Part shown: positions 1-7,479 of the stretch, in pieces | Layout of the letters: each line of letters begins with the position of its first letter | Position numbering within the stretch: the first letter of the stretch is position 1 | Source of the DNA: Pantoea dispersa | GTDB lineage: Bacteria > Pseudomonadota > Gammaproteobacteria > Enterobacterales > Enterobacteriaceae | Length of the DNA: 64,000 nucleotides | Assembly: GCF_014155765.1 (NCBI RefSeq) | Contig: NZ_SCKT01000005.1 | Coordinates: forward strand, 148,016 to 212,015 | Direction: 5' to 3' | The notes under the pieces: model-generated | Seen by the model: the letters and a program-made list of their open reading frames with translations, nothing else | Databases searched by the model: none | What the model was told of the DNA's origin: nothing | Translations under genes and position numbers: made by a program

Positions 1-883
1 GTACCAGCCAGTAGCTAAAGTGGGTGAGCGCCGCCAGCAACAGCAGTGGTGCGGCCATCGCCAGCTGCGCCAGCCAGTACACCTGACGCATACCGATGCA
101 GCGTGCCAGCGGACCGGTCAGCGCGCCGAGAATGCCGGCCGCGCCGCTAACCAGCCACAGCATACTGGCGTGGCCCTCGTTCAGGTGGCTGTGCTGGCGT
201 AACACATCCGGTCCAAAACACCACCACGCCGCGCTGGCGACACCGCTAAGGAAAGCGATGATGATCACCCGCTGCAGCGCGCAGTTGTGCAACCGATCGC
301 GCCAGCCAACCGGCGATCCCGATGGATCGGCGCGCCCGGCGGGCAGGCAATAGCGTGCCAGCAGCAGGCTGATTAACGCCAGCGCGGCAAAACAGCAGCA
401 GGCCGCGCGCCAGCCGCCGGGCATCAGCATAAAAATGGGCACTGACACAATAATGCCCGCGCCGGTGCCGGCGTTAATGAACGTGTTAGCGGCGGTTTGC
501 CGCGACGCGTCAATTTGCCGGCTCACGGCACTGGCGAGCGCCGGGGAAGCCAGTCCGGCACCGAGACCGGCGATAAACAGCCCACCGGCAATCAGCCATG
601 CGCTACCGGCAGCGGCCAGCAGCAGTAAGCCGAGCATGGCCGTCAGTGCTGCCAGCATGGCGGTGCTGCGCACGCCCCAGCGCGCCAGCAGCAGTGTGGC
701 GCCGGGCGTGGCCAGGCAGTAAGCCAGATAGCTGCAGGCGGCCAGCATGCCCGATGCGCGCGGGCTGAAGCTGATCTGTTGCGCCACCTGCGGCATCATC
801 ATTCCCCAGGCAAAACGCGCCAGTCCGTAGGTCACGGCGATCAGCATAAAGCCGCTTAGCGTCAGGCGGAGTGAGGCTTTCAT
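1..883 (-). CDS. MFS transporter, YbfB/YjiJ-like (3' part cut by window edge)
   Basis: Reading the minus strand from the ATG at 883 gives 294 residues of a very hydrophobic protein that runs off the left edge. It begins MKASLRLTLSGFML and has repeated hydrophobic spans separated by short Arg/Gly-rich loops, the pattern of the N-terminal and middle helices of a major facilitator permease. The family resembles the YbfB/YjiJ single-component efflux proteins; the substrate is unknown. Its start overlaps the stop of the upstream tetR-type gene by ATGA (880-883), so the two are translationally coupled and the regulator probably controls the pump. The longer ATG at 890 belongs to another frame. Family is fairly sure, subfamily less so. 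Confidence 0.75.
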   Translation of the reverse strand, partial: MKASLRLTLSGFMLIAVTYGLARFAWGMMMPQVAQQISFSPRASGMLAACSYLAYCLATPGATLLLARWGVRSTAMLAALTAMLGLLLLAAAGSAWLIAGGLFIAGLGAGLASPALASAVSRQIDASRQTAANTFINAGTGAGIIVSVPIFMLMPGGWRAACCCFAALALISLLLARYCLPAGRADPSGSPVGWRDRLHNCALQRVIIIAFLSGVASAAWWCFGPDVLRQHSHLNEGHASMLWLVSGAAGILGALTGPLARCIGMRQVYWLAQLAMAAPLLLLAALTHFSYWLV

Positions 884-1413
884 GATGCATTCGCCATCAG
901 TTGCTCAGCCGCCAGACGCGCAGTGACCGCGGCCTGCGGACCGTCAATCAATCCGGCCATAATCGCCCCTTCAAACAGTATCCAGATAGCATCGGCCAGC
1001 GCTGACGGCGAATTCCTGTGCGAGTGCGCCAGGCAGGCACGGATATAGCCGCGCTGCCAGTAACGATAATCCAGCGCCTGCGCCGCCAGCTCTGCATCCT
1101 GCTCCGCATACTCGCCGTACGCTTTGGCAAAAAAGCAGCCGAGCGAACCTTCCGCCCGCATCCACTGTTCCAGCACCGAAAACAGCTGGCTGATGGCTGC
1201 CGGATCGTCTGGCTGTGACAACAAATCAGCAAAGCGCTGCCGGCGCGCGGTCATCACCGCGGCAGTTAACCGCTCGCGCGACGGAAAGTGCTGATAGAGC
1301 GTACGCGTGGAGACCTTCGCCTCACGGCAAATGTAATCGGTGCTGGTGGCATGAAAACCGTTGTTGTAGAACAGCCGCTCGGCAGCGTTCAGGATATGTT
1401 GTTTTTTACGCAT
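880..1413 (-). CDS. TetR/AcrR family repressor
   Basis: A 177-residue regulator. The N-terminal ~50 residues form a TetR helix-turn-helix: an ILNAAERLFY helix, then STDYICREAKVSTRTLYQHF, a standard recognition helix. The remainder is a helical ligand-binding domain with no recognised specificity. It overlaps the MFS gene by 4 bases, and a strong palindrome lies 7 bases upstream of the start, which suggests autoregulation and control of the exporter. The natural ligand cannot be read from the sequence. Confidence 0.88.
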   Translation of the reverse strand: MRKKQHILNAAERLFYNNGFHATSTDYICREAKVSTRTLYQHFPSRERLTAAVMTARRQRFADLLSQPDDPAAISQLFSVLEQWMRAEGSLGCFFAKAYGEYAEQDAELAAQALDYRYWQRGYIRACLAHSHRNSPSALADAIWILFEGAIMAGLIDGPQAAVTARLAAEQLMANAS

Positions 1414-1419
1414 ACCTTA

Positions 1420-1445
1420 AAAAGTAAACCGATCGTTTTACTTTT
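1420..1445. promoter_or_regulatory. Putative TetR operator
   Basis: Perfect 9-base arms AAAAGTAAA and TTTACTTTT flank a near-symmetric 8-base centre containing CGATCG. The 26-bp palindrome ends 7 bases before the ATG of the tetR-type gene, so it overlaps the likely promoter or leader. Autoregulation is inferred from this placement. Confidence 0.6.
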
Positions 1446-1539
1446 GCAAAGTGGCGGCGCGAAAATCGGGTGCGAGGCGGTTAATCACCGCCAGTTTCGA
1501 GGATGCAGCTTTGAAGGAATTATCAATCAGGAAACGCGC

Positions 1540-2844
1540 TTAGCCGAGTCGGGCGATGCGTGCTCGGGCCTCATCCAGATGCTGTTGTAACGCGGCGAGG
1601 CAGGGCGCAAAACGATCGGAGAAGCCATCGCAACTATTCGTCAGCGACAAAAATTCCTCCGCCAAAGCCAGCGCTTCCCGCCATATATCGCTGCTGACCA
1701 CTTCCGGCAGGGACGCAGGCCGCAGCGTATTCACGATGGCGCCGCCCGCTCTGGGCGCAAAGCCCATCGGCAGAATGTCGTAAGCTGGCGCGAGGTGATA
1801 AGGACGGCCATGGCGACTGATGAATGACAGGTTACCGGCGTGCATGTCGGTATTGCCGATCAGCATGCCGAATGCCCAAAGCCGTGCCGTGCTGCTGGCG
1901 GCCTCAGAATGGACACACTTTTTCGCCACAAGCTGGTTGACGAGGACCGGCCAGCTTGCACTGGCATTGCAGACGAACTCCGCATCAAGCGCGCGCAGCG
2001 AGAACACGCCGATACGGCCCATTTTGCCCACCCGATCAAAGCGGGAGATTTCGAGGAAGCGCTGCCCTGCAATATCAAACACGTCGGTCTCAACACCCAG
2101 CACTTTCAGGGCCAGATGCTCAGCCATCAGCAGATCGCGCCAGCGTTCGCTGACTGGGTTGTCATCTGCCGCCGTGAATTTCACCAGCACATGACCGCGT
2201 TCGGTATAGGTGCAGAATTTTGGCTGCTCGCCACCCGCAGATGAGCCTGGCACCTCACCAGCGCCCGCAGCCCGCGCCAGTTCGGGATACGCTGTCGCGC
2301 GCTCCACGGGTGTCGGTTCGGGCATTTCCAGGAAAAGGCTGCGCGCCTGCTCGCCGATCAGCAGGTTGCCGATCGCATCATGACCTTGCGCCAGCAGCGC
2401 TCTGACGACATCTGCGTCCGCCCATTGTTCGGGATTCGCCGGCAGACCGAGCCCGCTGGCATAAGTTGAGGCATACGCTCTGCCGAGATAGCCCTGTGGT
2501 CGCATGTCAAACAGCCACCACGGCAGCCCGTCACTGTGAAAGCTTTTGTGGTCCGCCTGCACCATCACAAATCCCTCTGGACGAACCGGAATCAGCTCGC
2601 CGAGAGGTTTGATTTGCCCTTCATCGGTAACACGATAAATCGGGGCCGAGCGGAATCCGCGAAACGTATCCCGCAGGGCATATTAAATAGATGGACCCGC
2701 CCCGATTTTGACGATGTCATCACCCAGTTCTCTAATCGCACGGGAAAGCGTAGGCTGGCTTATACCCATTTTTTTAATGAGTTGCCTTCCTGCCATCGGC
2801 CCGCTATAGAGAAGCTGATGTATTTTTTTTGAATGTAATGACAT
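1540..2844 (-). pseudogene. yjjJ: yjjJ, HipA-family kinase split by an in-frame stop
   Basis: The frame opened by the ATG at 2844 encodes a winged/helix-turn-helix start (GISQPTLSRAIREL), meets a TAA at 2685-2683 (codon 54), and continues in the same frame without a shift as YALRDTFRGF and onward to 1540. Ignoring the stop gives about 434 residues, close to the E. coli YjjJ length as I recall it. The 3' part keeps HipA kinase features: Gly-rich GGEQPKF, catalytic loop NTDMHAGN and DILP. CAA (Gln) to TAA is the simplest explanation. The kinase half can restart at the ATG at 2568 (342 residues) but would lack about 38 residues after the stop. It could be a pseudogene, a sequencing error, or a working split HTH/kinase pair. 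Confidence 0.75.
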
Positions 2845-3244
2845 GTGTTTGAGTAGCTTTTGAATAGGTTTGTGAATAGATATATGAATAGTTTTTGAGT
2901 AGTTACCTTAGCAAGTAAATAGCTGGCAGTCACTGGGATGTGTTGTGCCTGTTGTGCAAATGTGTGGTTCTGTAGGAAGTTGAGGCTGCATGCAGGCTTA
3001 ACGAGGTAGATTCTCGCGTCGTTGTTTGTAAGAGGCGGTTGTTAACACAATGACAGCGTGAGGCAGTAAGAGCCGGAAAGGCTGGCAAGGCAGGTGATTT
3101 CAGGTTGAAAGTGGGAAGGGTGCTGCGCATTGGAGTTTCAACTGTATCAGCTTAAAGCGTCGCCCTTTTATCTCCATCATTGAAATCTGAATAACAAAGC
3201 CACCTGTTTAAGGGTGACTTAAGTCAATCAGATGAACAAGTGAT
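2845..3244. other. Intergenic region without a recognisable gene
   Basis: About 400 bases between the 5' end of yjjJ and the left attachment copy. Only short, unconvincing reading frames are present. I see no RNA gene or clear repeat; the yjjJ promoter should lie at its left end. Confidence 0.5.
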
Positions 3245-3291
3245 TGGCGGCTTTCGCTAAGTTCGAACCACCGAACAAGCGATTATGAGTC
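3245..3291. repeat. Left attachment copy (attL), degenerate tRNA 3' half
   Basis: Aligns without gaps to 8932-8978. The last 16 bases (3276-3291) are identical to the tRNA anticodon-arm region. The 31 bases before it match the tRNA 3' end at 21 of 31 positions, including the TGG that is the complement of CCA. It is the displaced original tRNA end, now drifting without selection. Confidence 0.85.
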
Positions 3292-3735
3292 CCAATTCGA
3301 AGTGAGTCAAATCAGTAACATGCTGATTTTTATATTTTATTTAGGCTGAATAGTGATGAAAAGTGGCACATAGCGTTGAGCTCTGCTGCCACTTTGCTGC
3401 CAATTAATTGAAGCCCAGATAAACCTTAAAACCGACTCAACTAAGCGTTCAGAAATGCATTAAGGAGAAATGTGCTTATCTAAATTCTTGTTTATATTGG
3501 TTTTATCAGGCTGCGATTCAAGATGATTTAAATTATTGTTAATCTGTTTTACGGGCTAGAGTCTCTAAAATGTGCAACGTATTTTCACAAAATTATCTTC
3601 TTACAGAAGTTGCTTTGAATCAAAATTAAGTTTATAAAATTTTTTGTAAAGATAATTTTATCTTTAAGGCATTTTTTCAAAGTATTTTAATTGGAATTAA
3701 TGTCGGGACAAGGGATTATCCACGATTAATAGCGT
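3292..3735. other. Non-coding left end of the island
   Basis: AT-rich leader between attL and the ATPase gene. It contains the left arm-type repeat (3382-3404). I see no convincing gene; the promoter of the ATPase gene probably lies here but no clear -35/-10 pair stands out. Confidence 0.5.
3382..3404 (+). repeat. Arm-type integrase site, left pair
   Basis: Two TGCTGCCA words 11 bases apart, part of a 23-base sequence that recurs with one mismatch at 8841-8863. It lies 91 bases right of the attL core. In the circular phage form the two pairs would flank the core at about 90-100 bases on each side, the usual attP layout for tyrosine integrases. Confidence 0.65.
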
Positions 3736-5637
3736 GTGTCACCCTTAACTATCTTATTATATATGGGGGTAGGAAAATTGAGTTTTCCATTGGAATTAAT
3801 AGCGCATATAAATAGTCAAAATGGTAGTTTTCAGCGGGATATTACTTTAAACCGAGGTCTTACTGTAATACTTGGCCCCAATGGTTCAGGAAAAACTCAT
3901 CTTCTGAGGGGACTAAAACAAAGCCTTTCACAGCACACTAGTGGAAAACATGTACGCTTTCTTTCAGCAGGAAGAATGGGGTTACTGGAGGAGTTTAGAT
4001 CAGACTATGATGGGCATCGTGGTAGCTCATTACGCTACGATCAAGCGAGATTTGGTAGCAAAAGTGACGCAGTTCGCAGACATCTGATGGAAACTATAAA
4101 TGGAGATTTTCATACTCTTGCTGAGCGAGCTGATATCCTTATTAAGATCCAAGAGCGATTGAGAAAGTTATTTAAACGTGACATTCTCATTGATTGGGAT
4201 GGAGGAAGTTTAAAAATATCATTTTCACGAATGGATATTGATTCTCAATCTTATTCTTCTGGTCGTGAAGCATCGGGGTTGATGCATTTAGTTGGCATTC
4301 TTGCAGCACTTTATGATGATGACGTTGGAGCTCTTCTCCTAGATGAGCCTGAGGTATCATTGCACCCACAGCTTCAAGCTTTTCTATTAAATGAAATACT
4401 AAGTGTTGCTGGATATCCAACATCAAATGGAAATAAGAAGATTGTAGTTATTGCTACACATTCGACAGAAATGCTTCAAATTCAAAAGGCTGAGGATTTA
4501 TTATCCCTAGTTTTTTGTTACGACCTAATGAGTTCTCCTGTTCAAATTTCTGCTGACGCTGATGAATTAAAAAATAAAAAAATTCAAAGTTTAATCGCTA
4601 GATTAGGACAAGAACATAAGCTATCTCTATTTTCAAAAAGTCCTTTATTAGTGGAAGGCCCTTCTGATGTATTAATCTGCAGTGCGCTTGCTAACAAGCT
4701 CGATATGCATCTTGAAGCTGCTGGCTCACAATTATTGCCTGTCATTGGTAAGGGGCAGATGCCAACTGTTGCGAAATTGCTCCGACTTCTAGGAAAAAAA
4801 CCTGTAGTATTAGCGGATGCTGATGGGCTTGCAGATGGCCTTGAACTTATTAATTTTTTCCTTAATGGAAACTCAATGGCTGACGAGCTAGCGAGTGCAA
4901 TGGGATCTTCTTCGGCAAAACAGTTGGCATCTTTAATCTTTACTGATTTCTGCAAATTAGTGGATGCAAGATGGGGCGAAATTTCGGCTGATGCCGAATT
5001 ACACCCGTACTGGGTTAATAAAAATCCTGGTGAAGAGACTCAAGCAAAGCGCCGTTCTGCTTTTTGCTCACTTTTTATAATTGATGAAAAAAAATTAGCA
5101 AGCTTGGCGGTAGATAATATTTGGATAACTACAAAAAATAGACTAATAGCACTGCTTGAATTACTTGAGAAGTGCGGTCTTTTTATTTTGCGCAAAGGTT
5201 CAATAGAGTCTTACTATCAAAGCTCAGATCAATTTACCTCTATTGGAAAACCAAGTGCTGCTGTTAGTGAAATAGACCATATAGGTCAACTCGAAAACGT
5301 AGATATTGAAAAAAAATATTCTGACTTAATCCGTTGTGTTAAGTATGCATCAAGCGCTGAATTAATATGTGAGGCTGATGCACTAAGAGATTTACTTTTG
5401 TCTGTAGTTGCACCTGCTCATGCGAGAGTGAAAAGTGGTGATACAACTACAAATTTCAATATGCTAGCAAAAACATTGCTTGAAGAAAGATCAAATATTT
5501 TTAACCTTGTGATTGATGATGGGAAACTTGTAGTTTCAATTATAAGTAATATTCTCGATATTAAAGGATTTCCAATTAGTCTCGAAAAAGATGATGACTA
5601 TCTTAAATGCATAAATGATGCGCTCAGAAATAATTAA
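3736..5637 (+). CDS. OLD-family ATPase with TOPRIM nuclease domain (putative phage defence)
   Basis: 633 residues from a GTG at 3736. An ABC/SMC-type ATPase occupies the first ~260 residues: Walker A GPNGSGKT (47-54), an ABC-signature-like SSGREASG (~174), Walker B ALLLDEPEVSLHP (~199-211) and switch THS (241-243). A TOPRIM domain follows with acidic motif LLVEGPSD (~304-311) and ADADG (360-364). This is the OLD (overcoming lysogenization defect) arrangement; OLD relatives are nucleases with anti-phage roles. The ~260 C-terminal residues match nothing I know. Start is uncertain: ATG 3763 has no good ribosome site, whereas TTG 3778 follows GGGGGTAGGA. The gene is much more AT-rich than the core genome and sits between attL and the int remnant, the position of phage cargo. 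Target and trigger are unknown. Confidence 0.8.
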   Translation: MSPLTILLYMGVGKLSFPLELIAHINSQNGSFQRDITLNRGLTVILGPNGSGKTHLLRGLKQSLSQHTSGKHVRFLSAGRMGLLEEFRSDYDGHRGSSLRYDQARFGSKSDAVRRHLMETINGDFHTLAERADILIKIQERLRKLFKRDILIDWDGGSLKISFSRMDIDSQSYSSGREASGLMHLVGILAALYDDDVGALLLDEPEVSLHPQLQAFLLNEILSVAGYPTSNGNKKIVVIATHSTEMLQIQKAEDLLSLVFCYDLMSSPVQISADADELKNKKIQSLIARLGQEHKLSLFSKSPLLVEGPSDVLICSALANKLDMHLEAAGSQLLPVIGKGQMPTVAKLLRLLGKKPVVLADADGLADGLELINFFLNGNSMADELASAMGSSSAKQLASLIFTDFCKLVDARWGEISADAELHPYWVNKNPGEETQAKRRSAFCSLFIIDEKKLASLAVDNIWITTKNRLIALLELLEKCGLFILRKGSIESYYQSSDQFTSIGKPSAAVSEIDHIGQLENVDIEKKYSDLIRCVKYASSAELICEADALRDLLLSVVAPAHARVKSGDTTTNFNMLAKTLLEERSNIFNLVIDDGKLVVSIISNILDIKGFPISLEKDDDYLKCINDALRNN

Positions 5638-5718
5638 TAATCTTATAACTTGGCTTAAGTATGCGAGGTTGTGAATTGTTATTATAATGGATTTCAAGTA
5701 AAGTTTCCTGCATGCAAC

Positions 5719-5740
5719 AGCCCGATTTTTAAATCGGGCT
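5719..5740 (+). terminator. Hairpin downstream of the OLD-type gene
   Basis: Perfect 10-base stem AGCCCGATTT / AAATCGGGCT with a 2-base loop, about 80 bases after the ATPase stop. The following T run is short and interrupted, so termination is likely but not certain. Confidence 0.6.
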
Positions 5741-5831
5741 ACTCCTGTTTAACCAATTTTGGAGATTACTCTCATTTAATTCATCGATTTAGGTTATCGA
5801 TTTTATAATAAATTAAATTTATTATTGAATT

Positions 5832-6500
5832 TCATTCAATGGGTTGAGTAAAAGGGGCTTCTGATAGATGATCAGGGGCAAAGTGGGCATAACGCATCGT
5901 CACCTTAATATCCGTGTGTCCCAATATCCTCTGAAGCACCAGAATATTCCCCCGTTCATCATGAAATGAGATGCGAAAGTGTAGCGTAAAACATGCGTTA
6001 GCTGCCCAGCAGATGTCTCGATGCCAGCGCGTTGGATGGCCTTTCTAAAGGCTGAATAGCATGGTTTAAAGAGCAACTGCGCTTTTCTGCTTGATGGCAG
6101 ATCAGCCGGTAATTTTTCAGTTATCGGCACCGCTCGGTTTTTCTTGCCTTTCGTTTTTACGTAGATGATCTGACCGGCGCGGATTTGGTTCCCCTTCAAG
6201 CCTTCGGCCTCACTCCATCGTGCGCCAGTTGCCTGGCAAATTTTCACAATGGTCGTCAGATCTTTTTGATCGGCTGTTCTCACATTCGACGAGAAGGGTT
6301 CTAATTTCCTAAATGGTGAGATATGCCATCTCCGATTCACTGATTTTATATTCTCGCACGTTCTCTAACGGTAACGGGTTGGGTGTAGTCCATTCATCTA
6401 ACCGGCGTAGCTCGTTGAAGATCGCCCTGAAATACATCAATTCTAAATTCACCGTGCGAGGCGTAACTGTTTTCACTCGAGTAGAGCGTGTGAACCGCAA
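5832..6500 (-). pseudogene. int: Decayed P2-like tyrosine integrase
   Basis: Pieces of one phage integrase spread over several frames. From 6500 downward: a core-binding fragment (VTPRTVNLELMYFRAIF...), an in-frame TAG after MAYLTI, then a shift into the frame carrying TIVKICQATGARWSEAEGL (box I region with the first catalytic Arg) and HVLRYTFASHF. A second shift in a G run near 5955 moves the end into a third frame with NILVLQRILGHTDIKVTMRY, holding the box II His and nucleophile Tyr, and ends at the TGA at 5834-5832. The N-terminal arm-binding domain is missing because the deletion junction lies just beyond 6485. At least two frameshifts plus one stop mean no active recombinase, so the island cannot excise on its own. 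Confidence 0.85.
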
Positions 6501-6939
6501 CGCCTACACCGGCCTTATTGCAAGCTGGGTGCACATCCGAAAGCCAGCGAAAAAGCCGGAAACCACGGTGAAGCGAAAGCGCCGCAAAACTGCCGCTAAG
6601 AAGAAGGAGCCGGAAGCAAATCAGGGCGACTATCTGATCGGCACGGATGAAAATGTGCTTGTGTTGAGTCGAACCTATGCCAACCGGGCCAACGCCGAGC
6701 GCGCTGCCTAAATGCAGTGGGAGCGGCTACAGCGCGGCGTGGCAACGTTTTCTTTCCAGCTTGCACGCGGGCGTGCAGATCTCTATACGGAAATGCCCGT
6801 GAAGGTGAGCGGATTTAAGCAGCAGATTGATGCGGGGGAGTGGATCATCACGACGCTGACGCACAGCCTGAGCTCGGAAAACGGCTATACGACCAGCATT
6901 GAACTTGAAGTGAAAATAAATTCACTTGAAATGGAATAG
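6490..6939 (+). pseudogene. Fragment of P2 late control protein gpD
   Basis: The C-terminal ~150 residues of a gpD-like tail protein, joined at its left end to the integrase remnant and broken by an in-frame TAA at 6709-6711. The segment after the stop (MQWERLQRGVATFSFQLA ... VSGFKQQIDAGEW) follows the P2 gpD C-terminus closely. The segment before it carries a Lys/Arg-rich linker. AAA to TAA is the simplest explanation of the stop. Non-functional; its value is as a marker identifying the phage family and orientation. Confidence 0.8.
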
Positions 6940-7000
6940 TTCTATCTCAAATGCTTTTATTGAGTAATATTTACCTCAATTGGGTTTTGGAGACAACGTT

Positions 7001-7282
7001 ATGATGAATTGCCCTTTGTGCGGGAATGCCGCACATACACGCAGCAGCTTTCAAGTATCAGCAACAACTAAGGAGCGCTATAACCAGTGTCAGAATATTA
7101 ATTGCAGCTGTACGTTTAAGTCTCATGAAACGGTTTCTGAGATCATTATGAAGCCGGGTAGCGTAAAGCCGGTGCCGCCTCATCCGGGGCGGAGTCAGCA
7201 ACAAGCACTGTGGTTATGGCTGTTGGTCTATTTTAATTGTCCATCAATAATGGGCTTTAATTATTTACTATATGAACCTTAA
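7001..7282 (+). CDS. ogr: Ogr/Delta-family zinc-finger late activator
   Basis: 93 residues from the ATG at 7001, preceded by GGAG with an 8-base gap; the ATG at 6980 has no ribosome site. The finger is C-x2-C-x22-C-x4-C (CPLC ... CQNINC), with the family signature TTKERYNQCQNINC and the KPG...PHP region. In P2 and P4, Ogr/Delta binds upstream of late promoters and contacts the RNA polymerase alpha subunit. The core ~70 residues look intact; the last ~20 (hydrophobic, LWLLVYFNC...) extend beyond the P2 protein and may be read-through into non-phage sequence. It follows the gpD fragment, as in P2, and is the only phage regulatory gene left open. Confidence 0.85.
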   Translation: MMNCPLCGNAAHTRSSFQVSATTKERYNQCQNINCSCTFKSHETVSEIIMKPGSVKPVPPHPGRSQQQALWLWLLVYFNCPSIMGFNYLLYEP

Positions 7283-7420
7283 AAGGTTTGCCTACATTTT
7301 TTAATGTTGATAATGTTAATGAAGGGTATCAATTGACAGTGATTTAATGTCTGAAGAAAATAAAAAAGTGTATTAAAAACCTATGATTTTTATAATCTAA
7401 TTATTCACGTCAAATATAAA

Positions 7421-7468
7421 TATTTCAGCATAACATTAACAGTGCCAAGATTATGTTATGCTGAAATA
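7421..7468. terminator. Long inverted repeat between ogr and the 360-residue gene
   Basis: Perfect 16-base arms (TATTTCAGCATAACAT at 7421-7436 and its complement at 7453-7468) with a 16-base loop, 12 bases beyond the stop of the minus-strand gene. On the minus strand it is followed by a T-rich run. It probably serves as a terminator for converging transcripts; the long AT-rich stem is unusual for that role, so a protein-binding site is possible. Confidence 0.55.
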
Positions 7469-7479
7469 ACATTTAATTT

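Noticed and set aside
1540-2844. The split yjjJ as a HipBST-type three-gene system
   Set aside because: Only one stop separates the parts, both are in one frame, and no third component is present. Decay is simpler.
2930-3130. A 66-codon minus-strand frame near the island's left edge
   Set aside because: Low-complexity Ser/Thr/His sequence with no ribosome site or homology.
3736-5637. The ATPase-TOPRIM gene as a fused PARIS (AriA-AriB) system
   Set aside because: AriB-type TOPRIM (DUF4435) marks were not evident; the motif spacing fits the OLD group better. A profile search would settle it.
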